From Mycobacterium pinniadriaticum (GTDB lineage Bacteria; Actinomycetota; Actinomycetes; Mycobacteriales; Mycobacteriaceae), in NCBI RefSeq assembly GCF_026242045.1, contig NZ_JAPJDO010000043.1, positions 1 through 45,742 of the forward strand: a stretch of 45,742 nucleotides of DNA, written 5' to 3'. Of this stretch, positions 8,237-18,300 are shown one piece after another; the first letter of the stretch is position 1, and each line of letters starts with the position of its first letter. The notes beneath the pieces are model-generated. The model ran no database searches. It saw only the letters and a list, made by a program, of their open reading frames with translations, and had not been told where the DNA came from. The position numbers and the translations under genes were made by a program.

Positions 8237-9916
8237 ATGAACTGGACCGCCGTCGCGCCCGGGCTCGCACAGTTCCGTGACTATCGCCGAGCATGGCTGC
8301 GCGGCGATGTGGTGGCCGGTCTGACCGTCGCCGCCTACCTCATTCCCCAGGTGATGGCCTACGCCACCGTTGCCGGACTGCCGGCGGTGGTCGGATTGTG
8401 GGCCGCGCTGGCTCCGTTGGCGATCTATGCGCTGCTCGGCTCGTCGCGGCAGCTCTCGGCGGGCCCGGAATCCACGACCGCGTTGATGACCGCGACCGCG
8501 TTGGCTCCACTGGCCGCCGGGGACCCCAGCCGCTACGCGACATTGGCCGCCCTGCTGGCGTTACTGGTCGGGGTGATCTGCCTGGCGGGCGGGTTGATCC
8601 GGCTGGGCTTCCTTGCGGATCTGTTGTCGCGGCCGGTGCTGGTCGGGTATATGACCGGGGTCGCGGTCATCATGATCACCAGCCAGGCCGGCAAGGTCAT
8701 CGGCGCCCCGGTCACCGGCGACGAGTTCGTACCGCAGATCCGTTCGCTTGCCCAGGTCATCGGTGACACACACTGGCCGACGGCGCTGTTCTCGGCGTTT
8801 GTGCTGGCCGTGCTCATCGTCATCGCATGGCTGTTCCCCCGCTATCCGGGGCCGCTGATCGCCATGCTCCTCGCGACGGCGGCAGTGGCCCTTTTCTCAT
8901 TGGATCGCCTCGGCATTCGGGTGATCGGCGATGTCCCATCCGGGTTGCCGCCCTTCGGTATCAGTGGCATCCCCTGGCAGGAGGCGGGGACGCTGGTGGC
9001 CGCTGCCGGCGGTATCGCGATCGTGGGCTTCTCCGACAACGTGCTGACCGCACGCACATTCGCCGCGCGCCGGGGGGACTACGTCGACGCCAACGCCGAA
9101 CTGCGGGCGTTGGGCGCGTGCAACCTGGGTGCCGGGTTGTCGCACGGGCTGCCGGTGAGCTGTAGCGGTAGCCGCACGGCGGTCGGTGATCTGGTCGGCA
9201 GCCGGACACAGCTGTACTCCGTTGTGACCCTGGGAATTCTGCTGGTCGTATTGCTCACCGCACACGGCGTATTGGCGAAATTCCCGACCGCCGCGCTCGG
9301 AGCGCTGGTCATTTTCGCCGCGCTGCGGCTCATCGACGTCGCCGAATACCGCCGGCTGGCGAAGTTTCGCCGCAGTGAGCTCGTGCTGGCATTGATCACC
9401 GCCGCGGGCGTTCTCGGCCTCGGTGTGCTCTACGGGGTGGTCGCCGCCGTCGCGGTGTCGATTCTGGACCTGCTGCGGCGGGTCGCGCGCCCGCACGACA
9501 GCGTGCTGGGCTTCGTACCGGGAGTCGCCGGGATGCACGACATCGACGATTACCCGCAGGCACGGCTGGAACCCGGGCTCCTGCTCTACCGCTACGATGC
9601 CCCGCTGTTCTTCGCCAACGCCGAGAACTTCCGCACCAGGGCGATGGAGGCCGTCGAGAACAACCCGGATCCCGTCGAATGGTTCGTCGTCAACGCCGAA
9701 GCCAACGTCGAGGTGGACCTCACCGCACTCGATGCCCTCGACCAACTGCGCAGCGACCTCAACCGCCGGGGCATCGAGTTCGGAATGGCCCGAGTGACAT
9801 GGCATCTGCGTGAAGCGCTCCGGGCCGCCGGCCTGCTCGACAAGATCGGTGAAGACCGCATCTTCATGACACTGCCCACGGCGGTCGAGGCCTACCGCAA
9901 CCGGCGAACCAGGTAG
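8237..9916 (+). CDS. SulP-family anion transporter with STAS domain
   Basis: The 559-residue protein closely resembles M. tuberculosis Rv1739c. The N-terminal VAGLTVAAYLIPQVMAYATVAGL is the SulP signature. About ten to twelve membrane segments follow to roughly residue 430, then a cytoplasmic STAS domain that starts around GFVPGVAGMHDID and contains VEVDLTALDALDQL. The family moves sulfate, bicarbonate or other anions, usually with protons or sodium, and the substrate is not decided by sequence. The ATG at 8237 lies at the usual family start. The 3' end overlaps the convergent APC gene by 25 bp, so the two transcripts share antisense ends. Confidence 0.92.
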   Translation: MNWTAVAPGLAQFRDYRRAWLRGDVVAGLTVAAYLIPQVMAYATVAGLPAVVGLWAALAPLAIYALLGSSRQLSAGPESTTALMTATALAPLAAGDPSRYATLAALLALLVGVICLAGGLIRLGFLADLLSRPVLVGYMTGVAVIMITSQAGKVIGAPVTGDEFVPQIRSLAQVIGDTHWPTALFSAFVLAVLIVIAWLFPRYPGPLIAMLLATAAVALFSLDRLGIRVIGDVPSGLPPFGISGIPWQEAGTLVAAAGGIAIVGFSDNVLTARTFAARRGDYVDANAELRALGACNLGAGLSHGLPVSCSGSRTAVGDLVGSRTQLYSVVTLGILLVVLLTAHGVLAKFPTAALGALVIFAALRLIDVAEYRRLAKFRRSELVLALITAAGVLGLGVLYGVVAAVAVSILDLLRRVARPHDSVLGFVPGVAGMHDIDDYPQARLEPGLLLYRYDAPLFFANAENFRTRAMEAVENNPDPVEWFVVNAEANVEVDLTALDALDQLRSDLNRRGIEFGMARVTWHLREALRAAGLLDKIGEDRIFMTLPTAVEAYRNRRTR

Positions 9917-11100
9917 ACCGCGGCGCCGAGCATCAACACCGCGACACCGGACACCACAGCACCGACGGGTAGGGCGACGGCCAACACCAGGCAGCCGGCC
10001 AGTCCAATGGCGGGAACCATCCGGCGGCGCAACGTCCAAGCCGAGGCGTTGGCGATCGCGTAGTACACCAGCACCGCGAACGACGAAAAGCCGATCACGC
10101 CACGGACATCGGCCACCGCCGCCAGCACGGCCACCACCACGCCGACCGCCACCTCGGCATGGTGCGGCACACCAAAGCGTGGATGCACGACGGCCAGCGT
10201 CGCCGGCAGATGGTGATCTCGCGCCATCGCCAGCGTGGTCCGCGACACCCCCAGAATCAGTGACAGCAGCGAGCCCAGCGCCGCAACGGCCGCTCCGACG
10301 CGCACCACGGGCTCCAGGCCACCGGCCCCGGCTGCCCGTACGGCCTCGGCCAAGGGTGCTGCGGCCGTTGCCAATCGGTCGGGCCCCAGTGCCGCGAGCA
10401 CGGCCACGGCCACGGCCGCGTAGACGATGAGGGCAAGCCCCAGCGCGATCGGGATGGCCCGGGGAATCGTCCGGGCCGGGTCGCGGACCTCTTCGCCCAG
10501 CGTGGCGATGCGTGCGTAGCCGGCGAAGGCGAAGAACAGCAACCCGGCCGCTTGCAGCACGCCCAGGACACTGCTGCCGCCGAGTCGCAGATGGTTGATG
10601 TCGGTGTGTCCGGAGGAAGCGACGACCACCACCACCGCGGCCAGTACCGCGAGCACGATCCCCACGATGATTCGGGTCAGCAACGCGGACTTCTGGATGC
10701 CCCGGTAGTTGACCGTGGTCAGCGCCACCACAGCGGCGACCGCCGCCGCGTGCGCGTGTTCCGGCCACACATAGAAGCCGACCGTGAGGGCCATCGCGGC
10801 ACACGATGCCGTCTTGCCGACCACGAAGCTCCAGCCCGCGAGATATCCCCAGAAGTCTCCGAGGCGTTCCCGGCCGTAGACGTACGTACCGCCCGACTGC
10901 GGATAGCGAGCCGCCAACCACGCCGAGGACATGGCGTTGCAATAGGCCACCGCGCCGGCAAGCGCCAGGCTGATCAGTAGCCACGACCCGGCGGCCCCGG
11001 CCGCGGGCGTCAACGCGACGAAGATCCCGGCCCCGACCATCGAACCGAGCCCGATGATCACGGCGTCGGTGGTGCCGAGCCGCCGGTGCAGGTTGCTCAT
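9892..11100 (-). CDS. APC-family amino acid permease
   Basis: The 402-residue membrane protein has about 12 hydrophobic segments. The N-terminal GLGSMVGAGIFVALTPAAG is the APC substrate-binding helix 1, and FFAFAGYARIATLGEEVRDPARTIPRAI is the characteristic helix 6 region. This places it with the amino acid/polyamine/organocation superfamily; the substrate is unknown. The open frame extends upstream, but the ATG at 11100 is preferred: the protein then starts MSNLHRRLGTTDAV as in relatives, and a TAACAT -10 element ends 7 nt upstream. Confidence 0.88.
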   Translation of the reverse strand: MSNLHRRLGTTDAVIIGLGSMVGAGIFVALTPAAGAAGSWLLISLALAGAVAYCNAMSSAWLAARYPQSGGTYVYGRERLGDFWGYLAGWSFVVGKTASCAAMALTVGFYVWPEHAHAAAVAAVVALTTVNYRGIQKSALLTRIIVGIVLAVLAAVVVVVASSGHTDINHLRLGGSSVLGVLQAAGLLFFAFAGYARIATLGEEVRDPARTIPRAIPIALGLALIVYAAVAVAVLAALGPDRLATAAAPLAEAVRAAGAGGLEPVVRVGAAVAALGSLLSLILGVSRTTLAMARDHHLPATLAVVHPRFGVPHHAEVAVGVVVAVLAAVADVRGVIGFSSFAVLVYYAIANASAWTLRRRMVPAIGLAGCLVLAVALPVGAVVSGVAVLMLGAAVYLVRRLR

Positions 11101-11107
11101 CGGCGGG

Positions 11108-11113
11108 ATGTTA
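11108..11113 (-). promoter_or_regulatory. Candidate -10 element of the APC permease gene
   Basis: TAACAT on the minus strand lies 7 nt from the ATG at 11100, consistent with a leaderless transcript. Confidence 0.45.
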
Positions 11114-11133
11114 GGCCGTGAAAGTGAATGCGA

Positions 11134-11169
11134 ACCGGCCTGGGTGAGGTTGCCCGCACTCAGGCCGGT
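11134..11169. repeat. Inverted repeat upstream of the APC permease gene
   Basis: Perfect 9-bp arms (ACCGGCCTG at 11134-11142 and CAGGCCGGT at 11161-11169) flank 18 nt. It could be an operator for the APC gene or a second transcript end for the small membrane gene. Nothing else was recognised between 11170 and 11252. Confidence 0.4.
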
Positions 11170-11252
11170 CCGGCACGGTCCCCCGACCCATATCTCGCGT
11201 GGCATCCTCACAACCAACGACTACGCGTCGCCGTGCTCGACCAATGTAAGCG

Positions 11253-11287
11253 AAAAATCTGACGCGGTCGTCAAACTTGTCGGATTT
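11253..11287 (-). terminator. Possible rho-independent terminator
   Basis: On the minus strand, AAATCCGAC (11287-11279) pairs with GTCAGATTT (11263-11255), 8 of 9 positions, followed by a short T run. It lies about 15 nt after the stop of the small membrane gene. The stem is weak for this genome, so the call is tentative. Confidence 0.4.
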
Positions 11288-11301
11288 GTGACCTTCGGCC
11301 G

Positions 11302-11562
11302 TCAGCGATTGCCGGCGATATTTGCACCGAGATAGGCGCCGTAGGCCAGCAATCCGGCCAGCGCGAGCTTGCGCGTCTTCGGGACCACCAGGGCGAGCCC
11401 GATCGCGGTTTCGATCCCGCCATCAATGTAGGTGTGCTGCAGGGTGTTATCCGGAAACGCCGACTTGGTGGCTGATTCGAAGAGCTCGGGGCGTACGAAG
11501 TGCGACAACCCGGTGGCCGCCACGGCCAGCCCCGTCAACTTGATCAACGGCTCTGCAGACAT
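11302..11562 (-). CDS. Small DoxX-like membrane protein
   Basis: An 86-residue protein with two or three hydrophobic segments (PLIKLTGLAVAATGLSHF, GIETAIGLALVV, LALAGLLAYGAYLGANI). The layout and the HFVRPELFE region resemble small DoxX-like proteins common in mycobacteria. Function is unknown. The ATG at 11562 was chosen because GAAAGG lies 6 nt upstream; the ATG at 11568 would abut the Shine-Dalgarno sequence. It follows the monooxygenase gene by only 16 bp in the same direction, so the two are probably co-transcribed. Confidence 0.7.
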   Translation of the reverse strand: MSAEPLIKLTGLAVAATGLSHFVRPELFESATKSAFPDNTLQHTYIDGGIETAIGLALVVPKTRKLALAGLLAYGAYLGANIAGNR

Positions 11563-11578
11563 CGACATCCTTTCAGTT

Positions 11579-13063
11579 TCAACTGATGTGATAGTCGGAG
11601 ACCGGATACGACGAGGCCTCACGTATCGCGGTACGCGTGGACATCGGCCGCAGCAAGGTCGCCTCACCACTGGGATTGAAATAGTACGACCGCGCTGATG
11701 CGCAGTTTCCTTGGGTGAACAATGAATCCCCGAGTAACTCGGTCATCCGGTCCAGGTACCGGGTGTTCGCTTCCTCGGTGATCTCGAATGTTGTTGCCCC
11801 ACGGCGTTTCAGCTCACCAAAAATCCGATCCATGTGCCGCATCTGGTATTCCATCGAGTTGAAGAAGTTCAACCCGAGGAACGCATACGGACTGGCCAGG
11901 CTCAGGAAGTTCGGGAAGTACGGCACCGACACTCCCTGATAGGCCTGGAATCGGGTTTCCCGCCACCACTTTCCGAGGTTGCGACCGTTGCGACCGATTA
12001 CCTCGAACGCCGGAAAATTGGCCTCCCAGATGTCGTAACCGGTTGCCAGGACCAGAGTGTCGATCATCGCCTTGGTGCCGTCGTTGGCCACGATGCCATC
12101 GGTTTCGATGTGGTCGATACCGCTGGTCTGCAGGTGCACGTTCGGTTTGGTGAAGGCGCGGTAGTACTTGTTGGAGAAGGTCGGCCGCTTGCAGCCGAAG
12201 TCGTAATTCGGGGTGAGCTTGCGGCGCAGCTCTTTGTCGCGGATCGTGGCGAACCGCCACATCTTGGCCAGGTCCGCGGCGGCGATGGTGGCGCGCCGGA
12301 AGTAGCGCTGGCGCAACACCCCGACGTAGATCAAGAGTTCGTACAGGCCGTCGGTGACCGCGCGGATGGCGCGCTGCGTCAGTGGAACCCGGGCGAACAG
12401 GCGTTTGGCCCCGGCCGAGAACCTGATGTCGACCTTGGGGACCACATAGATCGCGGTGCGCTGATACACGGTCAGGTCGGCAGCGTCGCGGGCCAGTTCG
12501 GGAATGAGCTGCACGGCGGTGGCGCCGGTGCCGATGATGCCGACCCGTCGGTTCGCCGGGTCGTAGCTGTCGTCCCAGTCGGCGGTGTGGATGACCTTGC
12601 CCTCGAAGCTGTGGATTCCCGGGATCTCCGGGGTAAATGGCTGCGACAAGAATCCGGTCGCGGTGATCAGGTAGCGGGCCACCAGGGTGTCACCGTCGGA
12701 CAGGGTGACGCGCCACAGCTGGGCTTCCTCGTCCCACCGGGCGCTCTCGACGGTCGTGTTGAACCGGATGTGGCGGCGGATGTCGTACTTGTCCGCGACG
12801 TCGTCGGCGTACTGCTTGATCTCGGCTCCGGTGGAGAACAGCCGGTTCCAGTTCGGATTGGGTTCGAAGTAGTAGGAGTACGTGGTGGTCGGGACGTCGA
12901 CGGTCAGCCCCGGATAGTGGTTGACGTACCAGGTGCCACCCAGATCGTCCTCGCGATCCAGCAGGACGAAATTGTCGAACCCCAGCCGCTTGAGTTGTAT
13001 TGCCGCGCCGATTCCTGCGAAACCGGCACCGACGATGATGGCGTCGAACTGCGTCGATGGCAT
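11579..13063 (-). CDS. Flavin-containing (Baeyer-Villiger type) monooxygenase
   Basis: This 494-residue FAD/NADPH enzyme resembles the mycobacterial EthA/MymA group. It has an N-terminal FAD site GAGFAGIG, the GGTWYVNHYPG region, the Baeyer-Villiger fingerprint FEGKVIHTADWDD, and a second nucleotide site GIIGTGATAVQ. Such enzymes insert oxygen into ketones or oxidise heteroatoms using NADPH and O2; the substrate is unknown. The ATG at 13063 follows a TATTCT -10 element by 6 nt, so the mRNA is probably leaderless; a GTG at 13090 would add nine residues but lies inside the operator. A TetR-type palindrome upstream suggests regulation by ligand. Confidence 0.92.
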   Translation of the reverse strand: MPSTQFDAIIVGAGFAGIGAAIQLKRLGFDNFVLLDREDDLGGTWYVNHYPGLTVDVPTTTYSYYFEPNPNWNRLFSTGAEIKQYADDVADKYDIRRHIRFNTTVESARWDEEAQLWRVTLSDGDTLVARYLITATGFLSQPFTPEIPGIHSFEGKVIHTADWDDSYDPANRRVGIIGTGATAVQLIPELARDAADLTVYQRTAIYVVPKVDIRFSAGAKRLFARVPLTQRAIRAVTDGLYELLIYVGVLRQRYFRRATIAAADLAKMWRFATIRDKELRRKLTPNYDFGCKRPTFSNKYYRAFTKPNVHLQTSGIDHIETDGIVANDGTKAMIDTLVLATGYDIWEANFPAFEVIGRNGRNLGKWWRETRFQAYQGVSVPYFPNFLSLASPYAFLGLNFFNSMEYQMRHMDRIFGELKRRGATTFEITEEANTRYLDRMTELLGDSLFTQGNCASARSYYFNPSGEATLLRPMSTRTAIREASSYPVSDYHIS

Positions 13064-13069
13064 GTGGTC

Positions 13070-13075
13070 AGAATA
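13070..13075 (-). promoter_or_regulatory. Candidate -10 element of the monooxygenase gene
   Basis: TATTCT on the minus strand with 6 nt to the ATG at 13063. The palindrome at 13082-13097 sits directly upstream, over the spacer and -35 region. Confidence 0.5.
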
Positions 13076-13081
13076 CCGTAG

Positions 13082-13097
13082 CTTACTCACGAGTAAG
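13082..13097. promoter_or_regulatory. Palindromic operator (TetR-like) before the monooxygenase gene
   Basis: CTTACTC-AC-GAGTAAG has perfect 7-bp arms around a 2-bp centre. Its size and its position over the promoter fit a repressor dimer site, probably of the TetR family, which often controls monooxygenase genes in mycobacteria. The regulator gene is not in this window. Confidence 0.55.
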
Positions 13098-13138
13098 GTA
13101 CGTCCGTTGGGCCCGAGTCGTCGGGACCAATGTCGCCA

Positions 13139-13789
13139 TCAGCGCAGCCGCAGTGCCGCATCGACCGCGAGGGTGGGCACGTCGAGCGTCTTGGAGCCGA
13201 GGTCGTGGCGTGCCCCGGTGACCTCGACGATCTCGACGGGGCCCGGGATCACGCGGGCCGCGTCGCGCAGTTCCCCGATGCTGCCGAACGGGTCGGCCGT
13301 GCCGTGGGTGAACACCGTCGGAACCGTGATGCCGCCGAAGTGTTCGGTGCGCAACCGGTCGGGCTTGCCGGGGGGATGCAGCGGATACGAGAACAGCGTG
13401 AGTATGTCGACGAGTCCGGGATCCTCGGCGACGACCATCGAGGTCATCCGGCCGCCGTAGGAGTGCCCGCCCGCGATCACCGGACCGTCGGCCAACGTGC
13501 GGGCCAGTGTGAGGGCCTCGACGATGCCGTCCCGGTCGCCGGCCGCCGACCCCGACGGCGGCCCCTTCGGCCGCCGCCGACGGTAGGGCAGGTTGTAGCG
13601 CACCGCGCGCCAGCCGCGGGCTGCCCACTCGTCGCAGATCCGGATCAGCAGCGGGGACTCCCGACTGCCGCCGGCCCCGTGGGTGAGCATCACCACCCCG
13701 GCCGGGGTGCCTGCGGGCTCATGCGCGACGCCGGCGATCTCGTCGACGGTGCTGACGCGCGATCCGCCTTCGGCTTCTCGCGCAGTCAT
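13139..13789 (-). CDS. Alpha/beta hydrolase, Rv0421c-like
   Basis: The 216-residue protein is a compact alpha/beta hydrolase of the dienelactone-hydrolase/KANL3-like type. It has an oxyanion region LTHGAGGS, a nucleophile elbow GGHSYGGR (serine in GxSxGG), an acid in THGTADPFG, and a catalytic histidine in TGARHDLG. Its ATG at 13789 overlaps the thiD stop by four bases (ATGA), making it the third coupled gene of the thiC-thiD operon, as in M. tuberculosis. Its activity and any link to thiamine are unknown. Confidence 0.85.
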   Translation of the reverse strand: MTAREAEGGSRVSTVDEIAGVAHEPAGTPAGVVMLTHGAGGSRESPLLIRICDEWAARGWRAVRYNLPYRRRRPKGPPSGSAAGDRDGIVEALTLARTLADGPVIAGGHSYGGRMTSMVVAEDPGLVDILTLFSYPLHPPGKPDRLRTEHFGGITVPTVFTHGTADPFGSIGELRDAARVIPGPVEIVEVTGARHDLGSKTLDVPTLAVDAALRLR

Positions 13790-14618
13790 GCCTGCAGCCG
13801 GAACAACGCCGACACCGGACCGTGCCCGCCGCCCAGCGGATAGGCCGCACGCAGGCATTCGGTCACCCAGGACTTGCCGAAAGCCACCGCGTCGGGCATC
13901 GAATAGCCATGGGCCAGGGCGCAGGCGATGGCCGCGCCCAACGTGTCGCCGGCGCCGTGGTCGTGGCCGGTGTCCACCCGCGGTGCATCGAACTCGTGGA
14001 AATCGGTGCCGTCGTAGAGCAGGTCGGGGCTGTGGGTGGAGCCTCGCAGGTGGCCGCCCTTCACCAGGGCGCACTGCGGGCCGAGCGCGTGCAGCGCCTT
14101 GGCCGCATCACGCTGCGTCTGCTCGTCGACGACCTCGATGCCGACCAGCAGCCGCACTTCGTCGAGATTGGGGGTGACCAGGCTGGCCAGCGGGAACAGC
14201 TCGGTGCGCAGGGTGTCCAGCGCGGAGGGGTGCAGCAGTGGATCGCCGTGCATCGAGGCGCAGACCGGGTCGACGACGAACGGGGTGGTACCGGCCAGGC
14301 CGAGGTCGCGCCAGCTGGCTGCCACGGTCTCGATGATCTGCGAGGAGGCCAGCATGCCGGTCTTGGCGGCTTGTACGCCGATATCGTTGGCGACCGCCTC
14401 GATCTGGCCGGCGATCACGTCCGTCGGAATCTCATGAAAGCCCTTGACGCCCAATGAGTTCTGCACGGTCACCGCGGTAACGGCGACCAGCGAGTGCACG
14501 CCGAGCAGGGCGAAGGTGCGCATGTCGGCCTGGATGCCCGCACCGCCGCCGGAGTCGGAGCCGGCGATGGTCATCACCCGCAGTGGGGTCTGGCCCGGCG
14601 GCGTCAGCGGGAGGAAAT

Positions 14619-14622
<4 letters not shown>
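13786..14622 (-). CDS. thiD: HMP/HMP-phosphate kinase ThiD
   Basis: ThiD phosphorylates hydroxymethylpyrimidine and then its monophosphate to give HMP-PP for ThiE. The 278-residue ribokinase-fold protein contains the family start VMTIAGSDSGGGAGIQADMR, the AAKTGML and VDPVCASMHGDPLL segments, VTPNLDE, the ALVKGGH strand, and the anion-hole and catalytic-base segment DTGHDHGAGDTL. The GTG at 14622 overlaps the thiC stop by four bases, and its own stop overlaps the hydrolase ATG. Control therefore comes from the TPP riboswitch ahead of thiC. Confidence 0.95.
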
Positions 14623-16187
<1,565 letters not shown>

Positions 16188-16193
16188 GTTCAC

Positions 16194-16283
16194 TCCCTAC
16201 GCCGGCATTACCCGGACAGGTTCTACGGTCGACGGCGCTTCAGCCGTCCTCTCAGCGCACTGACGTGTGCGCTCCCGTGTGGA
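16194..16283 (-). promoter_or_regulatory. TPP riboswitch (THI element) of thiC
   Basis: On the minus strand the leader reads CACGGGAGC, then GCGCTGAGAGGACGG, then AGAACCTGTCCGGGTAATGCC, the three conserved parts of the TPP aptamer. The 3' end (GCCGGCGTAGGGAG) contains the thiC Shine-Dalgarno itself, so ligand binding should mask it. This supports translational control, as for the thiO leader. Confidence 0.95.
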
Positions 16284-16296
16284 TGTTGCGAGACCC

Positions 16297-16302
16297 ACAC
16301 TA
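16297..16302 (-). promoter_or_regulatory. Candidate -10 element of thiC operon
   Basis: TAGTGT on the minus strand predicts a start at about 16289-16291, just upstream of the aptamer. It fits TANNNT; no clear -35 was seen. Confidence 0.45.
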
Positions 16303-16542
16303 GCCCATCGCCGCCGCAGGCAGCCGAAGCGCTCGATCGGGGAATCGACTTCGACGTTTTGCAGCGGTCTACTCGTCGAACTTTCTCTGCGAAACGCGAG
16401 TTTCGGCGATGGGCCGGCGCCGGCAGGAGAGCGGGATTGACGATTGGCTCTAGTTGATTTGTATAGCTAACATATGCGTTATTGCGCCGGCAGGCGCCCA
16501 TTGCTTTTAGCTTGACGATTGCATACGAAACGAGATTCGCCC
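16303..16542. other. Intergenic region between thiC and the exporter gene
   Basis: This 240-bp gap contains a markedly AT-rich patch (about 16448-16484) with several TANNNT matches, including TAACAT at 16468-16473 and TAGCTT at 16508-16513, and a small GCGCC/GGCGC hairpin at 16484-16497. The patch probably holds the exporter promoter and perhaps a MarR- or TetR-type operator, but I could not fix a single palindrome. No gene is supported. Confidence 0.35.
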
Positions 16543-18300
16543 GTGACGACCGAGCTAGACCCTGCCCTGGCTGAGACCGACCGGCGCCGCCGTCGGATGG
16601 ACCAGGACCACCCGCACTACAAGTGGGTGGTGCTGTCCAACACCACGCTGGGCATCCTGCTCGCCTCGATCAACGCCTCGATCGTCCTGATCTCGCTGCC
16701 GGCCATCTTCCGGGGCATCGGGTTGAACCCGCTGGCGCCCGGCAATGTCAGCTACCTGCTGTGGATGCTGATGGGCTACCTGGTGGTGACGGCCGTTCTG
16801 GTGGTGCCGTTCGGTCGGCTCGGTGACATGTACGGCCGGGTGAAGATCTACAACATCGGCTTCGTGGTGTTCACCTTGGCGGCCGTCGCGTTGTCGTTCG
16901 ATCCGTTCCATCTCGACGGTGGGGCGATCTGGTTGATCGCCTGGCGGGTGATCCAGGGTGTCGGCGGCGCGATGCTGATGTCGTCGTCGTCGGCCATTCT
17001 CACCGACGCCTTCCCCGCCAATCAGCGCGGCATGGCGCTCGGGGTCAACATGGTGGCCGCCGTGGCCGGCTCGTTCCTGGGCCTGCTCATCGGCGGGGTG
17101 CTCTCCGAGATCCATTGGCAAGCCATCTTCTGGGTGGGTGTGCCGATCGGCGTCATCGGCACCATCTGGAGCGTGCGCTCCCTGAAGGAATTGGGCGTAC
17201 GCAACCCCGGTCGGGTCGACTGGGCGGGCACCGTCACCTTCGGTGTCGGGCTGACCGTCCTGCTCGTCGGGATCACCTACGGTATCCAGCCCTACGGTGA
17301 CTCGACGACCGGCTGGACCAATCCGATGGTGCTGGGCTCGATCATCGGCGGCCTGCTGCTCTTGGTGGCGTTCTGTTTCGTCGAACTGCGGGTGCCGCAG
17401 CCGATGGTCGATATCCGACTGTTCCGGTCGGCGGCGTTCGGCATGGGTAACCTGGCCGGGCTGATGTCCTCCGTGGGTCGCGGCGGCCTGCAGTTCATGT
17501 TGATCATCTGGTTGCAGGGCATCTGGCTTCCGTTGCACGGCTACAGCTTCGAGTCCACGCCGCTGTGGGCGGGGATCTATCTGCTGCCGGCGACGTTCGG
17601 CTTCCTGGCCGCCGCGCCCATCGCGGGGGTCTTCGCCGACCGGTTCGGCGCGCGGCCGTTCACCGTGGCCGGAATGCTGTTGATGGCCCTGACATTCGTG
17701 GCTTTGCTGATGATCCCGGTCAACTTCAACTACTGGGTCTTCGCGGTACTGGTGTTCCTCAACGGCCTCGGCGGCGGCATCTTCACCGCCCCCAACACCG
17801 CGGCCATCATGTCCAGCGTCCCGGCCGCCCAGCGCGGCGCGGCCTCGGGGGTGCGCGCGACGTTCTTCAACGCCGGCAACTCGCTGTCGATCGGAATTTT
17901 CTTCTCGCTGATGATCGTTGGCCTGGCCCACACCCTGCCCGGCGCGATGAGCCAGGGCCTGCAGGCGCAAGGTGTCTCGGCCGCGGTCGCCCACGACGTC
18001 GCCAACCTGCCGCCGGTCGGCAGCCTGTTCGCGGCGTTCCTCGGCTACAACCCGATCGCCGAACTGCTGGCACCCTACGACGCGCTACATCAGCCGGGGG
18101 TCAACGCCGATGTGTTGACCGGGCAGACGTTCTTCCCGAACCTGATCACCGAGCCGTTCCACACCGGGCTGGTGGTGGTGTTCGGCGCCGCCGCGGTGAT
18201 GATGGTGATCGGCGCGATCGCGTCGCTGTTCAGCGCGGGCCGCTACGGTGACGATCCGGCTATCGAGGCCCAGGGGCCCGCGCAGGCGACGGCCGGGTAG
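16543..18300 (+). CDS. DHA2-family MFS multidrug exporter
   Basis: The 585-residue protein has about 14 transmembrane segments, the size and layout of the DHA2 (EmrB/QacA) drug:proton antiporters. Motif A appears as GRLGDMYGRVK between helices 2 and 3, and motif C-like glycines lie in GVNMVAAVAGSFLGLLIGGVL. A second motif-A-like turn FADRFGARPF follows the helix 8 region. The start is a GTG at 16543; an upstream TTG at 16519 is less likely. The 3' end overlaps the next convergent gene by 41 bp. The exported compound is unknown; the AT-rich upstream region suggests inducible control. Confidence 0.9.
   Translation: MTTELDPALAETDRRRRRMDQDHPHYKWVVLSNTTLGILLASINASIVLISLPAIFRGIGLNPLAPGNVSYLLWMLMGYLVVTAVLVVPFGRLGDMYGRVKIYNIGFVVFTLAAVALSFDPFHLDGGAIWLIAWRVIQGVGGAMLMSSSSAILTDAFPANQRGMALGVNMVAAVAGSFLGLLIGGVLSEIHWQAIFWVGVPIGVIGTIWSVRSLKELGVRNPGRVDWAGTVTFGVGLTVLLVGITYGIQPYGDSTTGWTNPMVLGSIIGGLLLLVAFCFVELRVPQPMVDIRLFRSAAFGMGNLAGLMSSVGRGGLQFMLIIWLQGIWLPLHGYSFESTPLWAGIYLLPATFGFLAAAPIAGVFADRFGARPFTVAGMLLMALTFVALLMIPVNFNYWVFAVLVFLNGLGGGIFTAPNTAAIMSSVPAAQRGAASGVRATFFNAGNSLSIGIFFSLMIVGLAHTLPGAMSQGLQAQGVSAAVAHDVANLPPVGSLFAAFLGYNPIAELLAPYDALHQPGVNADVLTGQTFFPNLITEPFHTGLVVVFGAAAVMMVIGAIASLFSAGRYGDDPAIEAQGPAQATAG

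Noticed and set aside
16223..16501. Minus-strand open frame upstream of thiC
   Set aside because: It runs through the TPP aptamer and thiC promoter; the conserved RNA explains the sequence better than a protein.
16555..17994. Minus-strand open frame of 479 codons
   Set aside because: It is the antisense of the MFS exporter, rich in His, Gln, Asp and Arg, with no recognisable domain; a typical high-GC shadow.
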